Positions 1-12,000 of a DNA stretch of 60,000 nucleotides are shown in pieces; within the stretch, counting starts at the first letter, position 1; each line of letters starts with the position of its first letter. The translations under genes and the position numbers were made by a program. Source of the stretch: Liolophura sinensis (Eukaryota > Mollusca > Polyplacophora > Chitonida > Chitonidae); the NCBI RefSeq assembly GCF_032854445.1, contig NC_088302.1, positions 12,087,338-12,147,337 of the forward strand. The letters are read 5' to 3'. The notes below the pieces were generated by a model, which saw only the letters and a list, made by a program, of their open reading frames with translations, had not been told where the DNA came from and ran no database searches.

Positions 1-658
1 ATAAACATCGTCATATAATTGAAATAGTTTATACTGCAAAGTTAAGCCCATATTATATTATTCATTTAATTTCAATTAATCAAAATGTTGTTTTTATATT
101 AGACAGAAAATGACACATATAAACACAGTGTTACCATTCAAAATGGTTGCAGTAGTAGATTTTTTTTTTTTTTTTTGATTGGTGTTTTACGCCGTGCTCA
201 AGAATATTTCACTTATACAACGGCGGCCAGCATTATGGAGGGAGGAAACCGGGCAGAGCCCGGGGGAAACCCACAACCATCCCCAGGTTGCTGGCAGACC
301 TTCCCACGTACGGCCGGAGAGGAAGCTGGACTTGAACTCACAACGACCGCATTGGTGAGAGACTCCTGGGTCATTACGCTAACCAACTGAGCCATGGAGG
401 CCCCTGCAGTAGTAGATAACCCATGTACCAGTTCCACTTATTAAATTTAGTCACCATAAGACTAATTCCATGGGCTGGAGTGATACTTACTTAAGCTCAG
501 TTCATATTATTAATAAATAATTATAATACACAGTACATTACAGAGATAAAAGTATGTTCACTGTAAATTTAACACGCCTGCAGCTATTATAATTAATTAG
601 AAATCATGTAATGTTTGATCATAATGAGATGTGTTTTCTCTCTCTTTTAATTTAACAG
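1..658 (+). other. Intron of the Treslin gene (5' side cut by window)
   Basis: No exon is seen upstream of the acceptor at 657-658. The stretch holds one SINE-A (161-404) and otherwise AT-rich intron. Confidence 0.6.
148..417 (-). mobile_element. SINE-A copy with intact 13-bp target-site duplication
   Basis: The element body is 161-404 in reverse orientation: a T-run (complement of the A-rich tail) at 160-176, then a conserved body ending in the complement of the tRNA-like head 'ggggcctccatggctcagtt'. The direct repeat tgcagtagtagat flanks it at 148-160 and 405-417, which shows insertion by target-primed reverse transcription. The head carries Pol III A-box-like (tggctcagttgg) and B-box-like (gagttcaagtcc, seen in fuller copies) sequences. 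Confidence 0.85.
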
Positions 659-3084
659 GTGAAAAAGAAGTCACAGTGTGTACACTATTTTTACAGTCTG
701 CTGTAAAACACCCAGAAAGGTAAGGTACCAGTGTAAAATTTTCAGTACATACCCTAATTGACCATAAAATTTGTCTATGACTAACTTGCCCATTTTTCCT
801 GATTGTGAGAGTTGTGTTGATTTTAGAAAGGTGTTTTGAGGTTTGCTTAGAACGTGGGATGATATTCTACTGGAAAATTGTAAGTTTCAGCACCAAAAAT
901 AATATTTTGTGATATTTATTTGCCATTAAAAATGCACTTCTGTGGGCGAAATTTCAGGTCAATTAGGGTATATATATATAACAAATGCAACAAGAAACCT
1001 TGATAACTTTTATGCTAAATGAACTGGAAAAAGGGTTGTTGTATACGCTGATGTATTAAAGTCTTAAATTTGTAATATCAAAACTGTGCCTAAGTACCAT
1101 GAAGATCTGCCTTATGATGATAATAATAATATTAATAATAATAGATATCTTTATTTATTGAAGGTAACTCCGTCAATTTGTACAAAATTGTTCTTTTCCA
1201 TGGCCTTGATAAAGAAAAACAAATTAATATATATGTGATATAGAAACAGTTATACAATGACTATTAAGGGTGAATATGACTGGCGTCCTGAGGGGGAGCA
1301 AGGTAGTGGGAGACGGCTCATTACTGACCTCGTCCTTCACCTCATTGACTTCTTTGAGCTGCATTTAAGAGTTGGTTGGTTTCCAAATTGCGTATGGACT
1401 ACATCTCCTTGTGTTGGTGGTGACAGTTCGGGTATAAATCCCATCGAGATTAATATATACATATATGTATTAAACAAAGACAGCAATAGGATTAGCTGAA
1501 TCATAGCACTCCTGTTGGAAGGGTATTCATGGAAATTAATTTTTATATGGTAAAAGGATTAAAAAATGAACAGGAATGAATATTGATTATGTGTAATTTC
1601 AGCGTTATTACTGATTTCAATTGTATTTCAGTGGAAAAGTTGGAGGACAGAAGATCACTTGTAGTCCGGTAGGGTGTTTGACAAGTACCCTGGCTTGTGA
1701 AGGTGTCACATCTTCGGCAGGAAGCCAAGATGAACCCATTGTGGTTGTGAACACCTGTGGGATGAGTGCTGATGAACTTATGGAAGCCTACAGGTTCACA
1801 GTTGTTGGGGTTGTTCATTTCCAGCCAAATTTGGTCCATGCGTTGTCACCTGGAACATCATTCATATGCTGTGGCCATCCTCTCAATGCAGAAAAGAAGG
1901 TCCAAAGTTCACTAAGGTCTCAGTACTTTCAGAGCCTTTTAAGTGAATTGATTACTCATCAGAAAGTTTTGGTAGGTTTGCTACATTTTAAATTCTTGTA
2001 AAATAAGACCATAAATAGTCCACAGAATTTACTAAGTAAGATTTTGGTTCTCTGGCATGAATGACAATTATGATTTTGTTGACTAGGAAGTATTGATTTC
2101 AGAGAATGCTTAAATTCTTTCAGTGTTGATGTGGTTGATAACAATATTAGCAGGAAAGGTTGGAGGTTTACCCCAGGTACTCTGGACTCCTCCTCCTCTT
2201 CCATTGACATGCTACATTCTGTTGAAGAAGTAAAACATCCCTGAGTGTTATGCCACAGTCAAATAAGTAACTTGAGTTACTGTATTTCTTGTAAAGTTTT
2301 TAGCTTTTTTCACGTAACACATGTTGCCTGATTCTGTCTGATTTTATCTACCTTATAATGCCAACTGAGAGTGTTCTGTGAAGTTTGATTCATTTCACGA
2401 AATACCAGGCCGTTTTAAGGCCTTTGTGTGATTCTTAAAGTACACATAACAAACTGTGGGTAAAATACTGTATATAACACTTGTCATGTTCCAATCATAC
2501 ACAAAGTTAATAACAAATTATGATTGAGAACATATGCCATGTAAGCCCGGGTTCTGGCCTAACACATGTATTTTAAAATTGGCACTCTTTGAACATGTTA
2601 GAGATTAGGCACAGTAGTGGTTGGTATTCTGACATGTTTTGGATGTCATGGCTGGTGTCTCGGGCATGCCTCTCTAGGGAGACATTACAACAGTGTATAA
2701 GCATTGAGACAAGTCTGATGCCATCAAATGCCTTTTAAATGACCTTAGAAATATTGTAGTCCGCAACATTAAATGGTAGGCAATTAAAATAAATCCTGAT
2801 GTACCATGATTTGTTTCAGATCATTTCCCTGCAGGTGTTGGATATGAGAAAGGTAGGACATGGTCCTGGCTTAGCCATGCTACAACCTCTGACCTTACAG
2901 TCCGGGATTCTCACCATCCTGTCCAGTACCCAGGCCTTGGTGTTAGAAAAACAGCTACTTTCAGTTTCACAGGATGATAGGGCAAAGACAACCACTGTGG
3001 AAGGTTTTGATGAGTGGAGAAACAAAGTAATCCAAAGTCAGCTCAAGATTCCAGTGAAAACTGAAACCAGATCACACAATCCAG
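659..3084 (+). CDS. TICRR: Treslin N-terminal region, exons 659-719, 1632-1971, 2835-3084
   Basis: Three exons encode about the first 216 residues visible here. Exon 659-719 enters in phase 1 and exits in phase 2, exon 1632-1971 exits in phase 0, and exon 2835-3084 exits in phase 1. All have AG acceptors and GTAAGG, GTAGGT or GTAAAG donors. The product is a mixed alpha/beta stretch (for example IVVVNTCGMSADEL) that would belong to the globular N-terminal part used for MTBP binding in vertebrate Treslin. That last point is family knowledge. The introns contain a TIR element (750-970) and no other gene. Confidence 0.8.
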
Positions 3085-6000
3085 GTAAAGGAGAAGATAT
3101 TGAGGGTGTAATAATTTTATTTTATGAGCTGATAACATCTCTTCTGTGATTGCCAGGAACAAGGATCTCACTGGTCATTGGAATTTTTGAAATTACATAA
3201 ATTTTATTGAAATCCTTGAAAAAGGGATTATTTTGGGACAAATAATTGAAAATACTTGGTTTTGCAGTTAAATACTGTATTGAATCATATCCTAAATGGT
3301 TCCAAAGTTGCTGAAGGTTTGTACTTATATGGAAAATGAAATGAAAAGTGATGAAAAAAAAAGTCAGACATGATTATGACCACTTGGTTTTAACTTCTGT
3401 CAGTTGAATTTGTTCCAGATTCCTCGATAGGTTGAATCAGGAATTTTGGCAAATGACAGTTTCCGATACAAGACACAATCTCCTAACACTTAAAGGCATG
3501 CGAGAACGTATTGTTGACAACCTCTGCCACTGCGGTCGTGTTCACCCGAGAACACAAAAGTATTTAAAATCAGTTTAACAGTCGTTGTTGTTAAATATAC
3601 TCTTAGTAAGTTCAAGGTTATGCTTATCGTTCTCAGTTATGATAATAATAAAGCAAAGCGGAAGATTATACCAGTGTTCACGAAAACAGCAAAGGTGTAC
3701 TTGCACTGTTTGGAGAATGGACAGGTCTCTTCATTAGTATTAACTGCTGCAGTAAAAATGGACATATTGTCAGCCAGAAAAGCAAAATGAATATTCGAAA
3801 AGGCCTTTTGCAATGGGAAAGAGACCTCAGAGACATTTATAAGTTTGTTTTTTGATGATTCGGGGGAAATTAGATTGTTTCCATTAAGAAATTTCATTTA
3901 AGTTATATGGAAACTAAAGTGTGGTATGAAAGGTATGAAAAAAGGCTGTTGATGAATAATTTTGGTACAGAATACATTTGTCCAAGTATATAATGCTTAT
4001 TTCAGCTTTGGATTTTCACAGTCTCTGACCTGGGGAATCCTACTAGAGATTTCGAAATTCTAAGCCTGGGACTCCTAAAAAACAAGAAAAGAAGATGTAT
4101 AGAGTTTGACATTCAAGGCCTTTGTTTTCTTTCTTCTTCAGAAAAATCTCAGCCCCCTGAACCCAAACCGTTTAACAGTGGCATGCTGGAGACTTGGTAT
4201 TCATCAGGTCCTAGTGGCCGTATGGCCGATCTTGTCCAGAAACTCTCTGACAGGTCAGTCTGTCTTATTTGATTAATTCCAATTAGGCACTATTTCTTGA
4301 AGTGCCCAAAACTGACCTATATACAGGATTGATGCTGATTGGCTGGTGTGAGAGATAGGCAAGTTCAGGCTATGGCTAGGCTGAACTGAATTTTTGGTGT
4401 GGCCTATATCTTCATATGTGACCAAGACGCTAGGCATTAAAGCATGAACTCTCCTATCTCCAGTGTCGGCCAATCAGCACCGATTCTGTAACCCTTTAAA
4501 TCTTTGTCTGAGAATGAGATAAACGTCATCAAATTCCAAGTGATGGAAAGCTGTGGGTTGTTGCTGTTGGGTTGGAATTCTGTGAAATAAATCAAAACAT
4601 TGGACACTGCTGTTATTCTAAACAGGAAACCACCACCAACTTCATCTACAGTGAAGAAGATTGAAAACTGGGGCAATATGATTGGCTGATATTAAGATAT
4701 CGACTGAGACATAGACATCTTTATAAGAGTTTAGCAAATAGTGCACCGTACAAAGTCTTCATTAGGATTCGATATTTTGGCTTTTATTTTGCCAGAGCCA
4801 AAATATTGTAATACAATGTTTTAACTATTACATGCCGTGTTGACTTTTCCAGAGTGGAGAGTTTTGGTTTCCTTTCTGTGGAGGAGAAGGCTTTGTTGAA
4901 GCAAGTACAGAGGCAGTATCGGCGTGAGAACCAACCCCTGTTAAGTAGCCAGTATGAGGAAAGGGACCTGAAAGCAAAGCTTGAGCAGGAAAGGACAGAA
5001 CAGGGTGAGTTCTCAATACTGCTGGCATCTTTCTACCTGTAGACAGCTTCGGTGGCCTAATTGTTAGACCATCTGCCTCAGTGTCGAGAGACCTGGGATC
5101 AAACCCGGGTCAGTTCATACCAGAGGCTTTAAAAATGGCACTTGCAGCTGCCTCGCTTGGCGATCAGCAATGAGCGGTTAGCGTAGAGAAACTGATCTGG
5201 CGGATCAAGTGTCAGTATAATGTGACTGGGCGGGGTGTCATGTCTGGTGTCTTCGGCATGTTACTTCAGTGCCAATATCATTTTCACCCAGCCATAAGAA
5301 GACACAGTATTTACTTTCTTGCAAAGGGTCACTGGTTTACTCCTGGCCTCAGGATGATGATGCTGTCTTAGACTTTTCTCAAGCTTAGTCTTAACATGCG
5401 ATGTTATTCTTGAACTTCATCTTGAATTTAAACGCTAGTTCTCGATTTAGGAGAGAAATTAGGGGAGTAGTAATTAGTGGTTGTAGGTTTTTCTCAGGCT
5501 CTACCTGGTTTCTTCCCACCATATTAATGCTGGCCACCGTTATATAAGTGATGTATTCTTGAATACAATGTAAAAATCCAATCAAATAAATAAATAAATC
5601 AAAGCTGGAATGGCACAGAAATCCAGTGACAGTTTAAGGATTGTCCCACTGTCAGTTGAGCTTTGGTTATGTTAAATCAAGATTAGACACAAACCCTTGT
5701 TAATGTGAGCACCATTCTGTGAACAAAATGCAATTCTCTTGTCCACAGATAAGGCTGATAGAGGAGATGTAGATGAGGTAGATGGCAATGTGGGCAACAT
5801 TGTGTTTCTGGAGAGGTTGAAGAGTAATACTAACATTGTCACTGGAGGTCGCAGTGAGCTGATGCTCAAATCAGGCATACAGAAATCCAAGGAAAAATCC
5901 ACCCTTCTGGCAGAAGAAGAAGAGAAAAGCAGCAAAAAGGAGCGTCTTAGGCCAGACATTAATGCTGCAGGTAATCAGGCTGTAGTGTTACAAACCAATG

Positions 6001-9000
6001 TGGGTGACAGGTTATGAATGAATGAGATTTATTATCATATTGGCAATATTTCAACCACATTGTGCAAAGGTAATATTCAATTTTAAGATTAAAATTGTAG
6101 CAAAACAGTGAATTAAACTTTAGCTTAATGTGTTTATTCTCTTAAAATGTCATACAATGCTATAAGACTCTATCCTGCATCTTGCACTGAGTGTAAAGTG
6201 CAAGAAGAATTTATGTATGGCATGATGAAAAATACCCAAACTAATTTTACCGTCCGTTTAATCGAACTAATAAGTGTCATTGTCAGGAAGGTTATTTTTG
6301 TTAAATTCAGATTTCCAGGATGTGACTGAGCTTGTGAGCTACCTGCAGAATGTGTACACAAAGACGATATCAGAAGAGGACTCGGTGGATACGTGTGTGC
6401 AGACCATTGTTCTGGTGGCTCTGCACTTCCTGAAACAATCAGGGGCAGATAACCCAGAGGTAAGCATGGCTGGGTTCTCTGCGATTTCAATATATGCTTC
6501 GTCAGACTGATTTATTTTTTTTTTTGCTGTTTATGGCCTCTGCCAAGTGGCTGGTAACCAGAGAGAAATGTCTTGTAAGGCTATTCATAGTCTTGACCTC
6601 TGATTTAAATGAAACAGACACATTGGCGAAAGGAGAAAGGTTGAACATACTCTCCTAGAAAAAATCATGAAATCATTGTAAAGGAAACATGAGTGGGGTG
6701 TCATCTGTAGCCAGAAAAATGCGTGCAGACGTTTACACAGTGGCCATCTGATGCCAAATGTTACATGCATAAGTCCAAATCTGGGAGACCTACAGTGGGC
6801 TACCATAGAAAATATTCATTCACACCTCTGTGAAATGTTTTTTTGGTATTGTGCTAAACTCCAGTCGAGATAAATGCATACAAATAACAAATTGATGTGA
6901 TATGGAGGTGGACCAAATAAGCAATATTTTATACCAGAGCATTTGTGTTGATGCTGACACATGGCTGTACAGTTTAGGTGCCGATATGTTTGAATGGTTT
7001 TGTGTGATTTGTACATGTAGCTCGCTTTATGAAGTAAGGGGAGGTATTGTGAGAGGGGAATCAGATGCTGTCAATGTTGTTGTCCAGTTTGGTTAAAGTT
7101 TTTGCATATCAGAGACCAAGGAAGTCTTTTACCTCATAGCTCAACATCTTGCAAAGTTATTCATAGCTATTCCCATAGTACATTGATTGCCATCTGCCGT
7201 TCAAAGACTTGTGTGATAAAGTTGTGCACTAACTCCCCACAGTGTCTTTTACGACCACAATGATTTACAACTCCATAACATGTGTTTCTTGTTGATTTGA
7301 TGGCAAGATCTTAGCACTATATATTTAGAGGATAATATCTGTGTATGTCAGTGTCGATCATTCTACTTTTTTTTGGTTTTGAGGTCGGTATTTGAATGAC
7401 TTGGACATTATGCAGTTTTACAAACTGTTCAATCAGACGAGCTAGTGGTATTCTCTGAAAGCCTTGTTGCTGTTCTTGTAGGAGTCCCTGAAAGAGTTAC
7501 TGGATGAAAAGATACTGATCAGTAACAACAAGCTGAGGCAGAAACACAGCCATGCTGACTGTGACTTGACAGATGAACAGAAACTACTGGAGTAAGATGC
7601 TCATATTTACCACAGAATCAAGGATTATCAGTGGGAAGCAATACAGTTATGGCCCATGACCAAGATGGCTGCAGTCCACAATTAATTTTCCATTTACTTA
7701 CATGTTAACGTTTGGTCTCACAGCACTATCCCTAAATATGTGAGCCCCGAAATCTCCTGGCTTCATAATCCTCACCTACTGATACAATCCATTACCAGAT
7801 AGCAGTCAAATCCACTCAGGCAGAGTCCGGTGAAACAGGACTTTTCACCGCTTTTGCCACGTGTACATCTGCCACAGTTCTCTGTAACACAAATTTATAC
7901 GTAGAACGAAACTTTGAAGCCTATGCTACAAAACAATAACACTTGACAAGCAGAGAAAACAAAATATTGGCAGCTCAAAGGGGTAAAAGAAAATACATCT
8001 AAAAATACCAGTATGTGGACTGTAGTCAGATGGGCATAACATCATCTTGGTGTTCTCTAAGGGAAGATAACTCAGTGGTATAACCCATTCTTCAGTGATA
8101 TAGCCCATTAGGTTATTGTACCACTGAGTTATCCTCCCTTTTTTCTTCAATAAATAAGGAGTCGTAATGAGGTTTGGTTCTTCATATGTAGATGATGAGG
8201 TTGACTTCTGTAATGTTGTACCAGACATCTGATGTAGCTTTACCAAGCCTTTGTCGCCCTTTGGAGTGAAATGCCTGCCTTTGTAATGAAATGCCTCCTT
8301 TTGTAGGTATAAACTACAGATCCAGTTACAGTTTGAGATAGCAGCCTCACAAACTGATGTGGACACAATGACAGAGGATTGTATCGAAGAGGTGAGTACC
8401 AGGTTCATATTTTCTAGTTTTAGGGCTTAGCTTTTGACATAGGATATTATTTCAGACGGAGGTGAGACAAAAGAAAAAACATAAACATAATAAAAAAAAC
8501 TATATATAAACAATTAGAAACAGAGTATTACACATCATTATACACAAGATCTTGTGCAGCATACAATAAAGCTGTCCATAAATGACATCCGATAGTACAC
8601 AGTAATTCAGTTTCACAGGAGAGCAGCCCGTGGCTAATGCCATGTTACAGCTTTTTGTATTATCTCTTAATGTGAAGACACTTGAGTGCAGCTGTATCTA
8701 CAACACAATAACCACCTTAATGTATTGTGGAACTTCCTGTTTAAGATAGATTTAGTTTCAGTCATTTTAGTCTAAATGGATTTTCTTTCCAAACAGTGTC
8801 ACGAAACATAGATAACTTGATGGTATGATAATCCGTAGTCTTTTCAGCTGAGTTTGTATTGGCCATGTGTTACGTCAGATTATGCTGTGGTTTCAGGTGT
8901 GCAATATGCTCAGAAAATGGTCAATATCTGGCAAACTGGATATAAGGCAATACCTGGAGGATGTGCTTGTAGAACAGTAAGATATCATTTGTTTTCAGAT

Positions 9001-12000
9001 TTCAGAAGCAATGAGTTTGTGGAATTTAGTGAGAAAGGTAAACACGAAAGTCTTTCAGTTATTGTCACAGACATAGGTACTGAATCATAACATGAAGGTT
9101 GCTGTGTTAAGTTTAGTGGTTGTTTCATGTTTATTTCACCTATAAAGCTGAGTGAAGTGACAGCCTTGCAGGTGAAATAATTTTAAATGTTACATGAAAC
9201 ACAAAGTACAAAAGAAAATCAGTAAAAAACAAATCGATTAGCAGTGAATACAAACCCCAAATGTTTTTGGAGAAAATGTAAATTACAATCATTGATCTGA
9301 TATTCGTGTTGATCTTTGATATGCTTTTCCTTTCCAGTTACATTCACACCTTGCCTAAAAGCTTGGGCAGTTTGTACAACACACTCATGTTACCCCTCCC
9401 AGACGAGTTGGCGAAAGTGGTACCAAGGGGAGATCACTCCTTGCTGGATGACTCCTGTTTCAGTGACACACTGATGAGTCCTGCCTCCTCCGTTGGTCAG
9501 GGGTCTGTGACTGCTCACTCAAATCCCCCGTCGCTGAGTCAGCAGCCTCTGTCTGATCGGTCAGATATCCTCATGTCAGCTAATTTCAAAGCCAACAAGT
9601 AAGTCCTGTTTGCTTTTGTTCTTAAATAATAATAATAATAATAACAATAATTAAAACTGTTATGTTCCTTACAGCGATACCGGTGGGAAAGCATCAAGGC
9701 CCAATTGAATGTCAAATAAGAAAACACTATGAAAGTAATGCACTGAACTAATTTGCCATGATCGGAAAAATTAAGCTTAGGAAAACATTTATTCGCCAGT
9801 AAATTTATTTATTTATTTATTTATTTGATTTGTGTTTTACGCCATACTCAAGAATATTTCACTTATACGATGGCGGCCAGCATTATAGTGGGAGGAAACC
9901 GGGCAGAGCCCAGGGGAAACCCACGACCATCCCCAGGTTGCTGGCAAACCTTCCCATGTACTGCCGGAGAGGAAGCCAGCATGAGCTGGACTTGAACTCA
10001 CAGAGAACGCATTGGTGAGAGACTCCTGGGTCATTACGCTGTGCTAGCGCGCTAACCGGAGGCCCCTGCCAATAAATGCTAACACACGTAACGATGAATA
10101 GCTTTATTCAAATGCTGAAGCATATAGGCAATGGAAAATTCAACACATTCAACCTGCATGTACAAATTGTTACAGTATGTACAAAAACAGGCAACATGGA
10201 GAAACAGCATGACAAAAGTGAAAAATAATCAGCTGGGTTTGAACCTCACACTACCAGATATCATATACAATGCGTCCAGTGCTGAAAACCACCTCAGCGT
10301 CTTGATAGAGTTAGGCCTAGGCGATCACCTCGCCTGGTTAAGTATGTACCATTCAGGTTGCTCAACACATGGTGTGCAATCACCCCACGCGAGTGTCCCA
10401 ACTGGTTTGGGCTCGGTTCAGTTTTGAGAGCGGGCGAGGACAGAATGCATGTAGCTAGCAGGAAATGTCAAGAGGCTACAAATATATTAAATTTTGGTCA
10501 AAATAGTTAGAAGGAATAAGCAATGTTGTGTGTTGTTTTCTTTACAAAAGATCCCTTTCCGAATCCATGGCATACGGTTTCATAGTTATTTTTCTTTGCG
10601 GCATCCTACGCCTGTCTCTTCCTTATCGGCATGTGAGGTCTAGACCTGAAAAGAAACTGGAAACCACGATACGTCTTTAACAGTTGAATTTGGCCTTATA
10701 AGAGTTACATTTTTTGGACTCATAATGAGTCAAGGTGCATGTGAGAAATTTTTGGTATATTTGTCCTGGGTGGTGTCATGTTAACATTTTAGTGAGAAAG
10801 CTATTGATCATAGCTCAAATCTGTTGGCATATTGCCAAAAGGGCGTGTCTTAGGCTACAGTTTGGTGCAAGTTTCACATTTCTAGGTACCATAGTTCTTG
10901 GGTTATTTATGGAAAAAATGGAAGAAAAATAATAAAAATCCGAACGAATTTAACAGGTTCTGAGCCACCTAATAATGCTTTATTTCCCAAGGGAGATCAA
11001 TTAGTTAAGAACAATCTTCCTTGAGTCCCTCATGCATACACACGTTCCCATACAAAGTTATTTACATATGTATACAGTATATATAACATGTAGATGAACC
11101 TGACTGATGATTACAACTGTATACAGTGTAGTGCATCATTGACAATACCACACTTAATCAGCAGAGGCATAGTTTGACATAACAAATATTTGCATTTGTT
11201 TTTAATTGACATTCTGTGATTTTTTAAATTGACAGGTAATGGATGAACAAGTCAGTATGCTTATCTTTCAGTTACTTTAGTGATGAGATGTTAGTTTAAT
11301 TCCAACATCAGAGAGGTTTTTGCCTCCACTCCTCTCATGACCTTAGCTTATCTTTCAGTTACTTCAGTGATGTTGGTTTAATTATACCTTAGTGGCAATC
11401 ATCTGTTGACAGTTACTGTTACTTACTTGGTCTTATATCAAGTTCGATGAAATTCACTTTCCAATATGGTGTACATATTGTACTCACTGTGAAGGTGGAA
11501 ATGTAGGAAAGTTTGTCAGTTACATGCTAAAGGCCTGTGGTTTATTTCATATAGTGTTTTTTTTTTTGTTTTTTTTTTTTTTGCCACCCTGTCGGACCAC
11601 CATCTTATCAGTGAATATTTTTTAAAACACCTTGAAAGATCAGTCAATTACTTCATGAAATTATGTCATTAATTTTTTTTCACTAACTCACAAATCAAAT
11701 CCTAAAATAACTTCAGATGTCATGTTTAAAGATTAAGAAATGTGTTGAGCTTTTGGGTGTAAGATATGTTGTACGACTTTGACTGTGAGATAATTTAATG
11801 TACACATTAATGTACACACTGTTTCCCTAAACACTTACAGATCCAGGAAAATGGCTGTTCATCCAAGCCTGTCAGACTTTGGACCGAAGAGACAGATCAT
11901 GGTAGCTGTAAACCCTGCTAGCAGGAAAAGGGTAAGGGACACTGAACTCTTATAGGTATTCTTATATTTCAGTAAATTATATGAAATATTGTTGGCGGTA

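Noticed and set aside
175-437. Short ORFs on both strands
   Set aside because: Inside a SINE-A copy; similar peptides appear at 9830-10034, 27114-27356, 56258-56673 and 58424-58694 for the same reason.
7926-8408. 160-aa ORF on the minus strand
   Set aside because: Antisense to the Treslin exon 8307-8391 and runs through the foldback at 8059-8140; no splice logic or recognisable domain.
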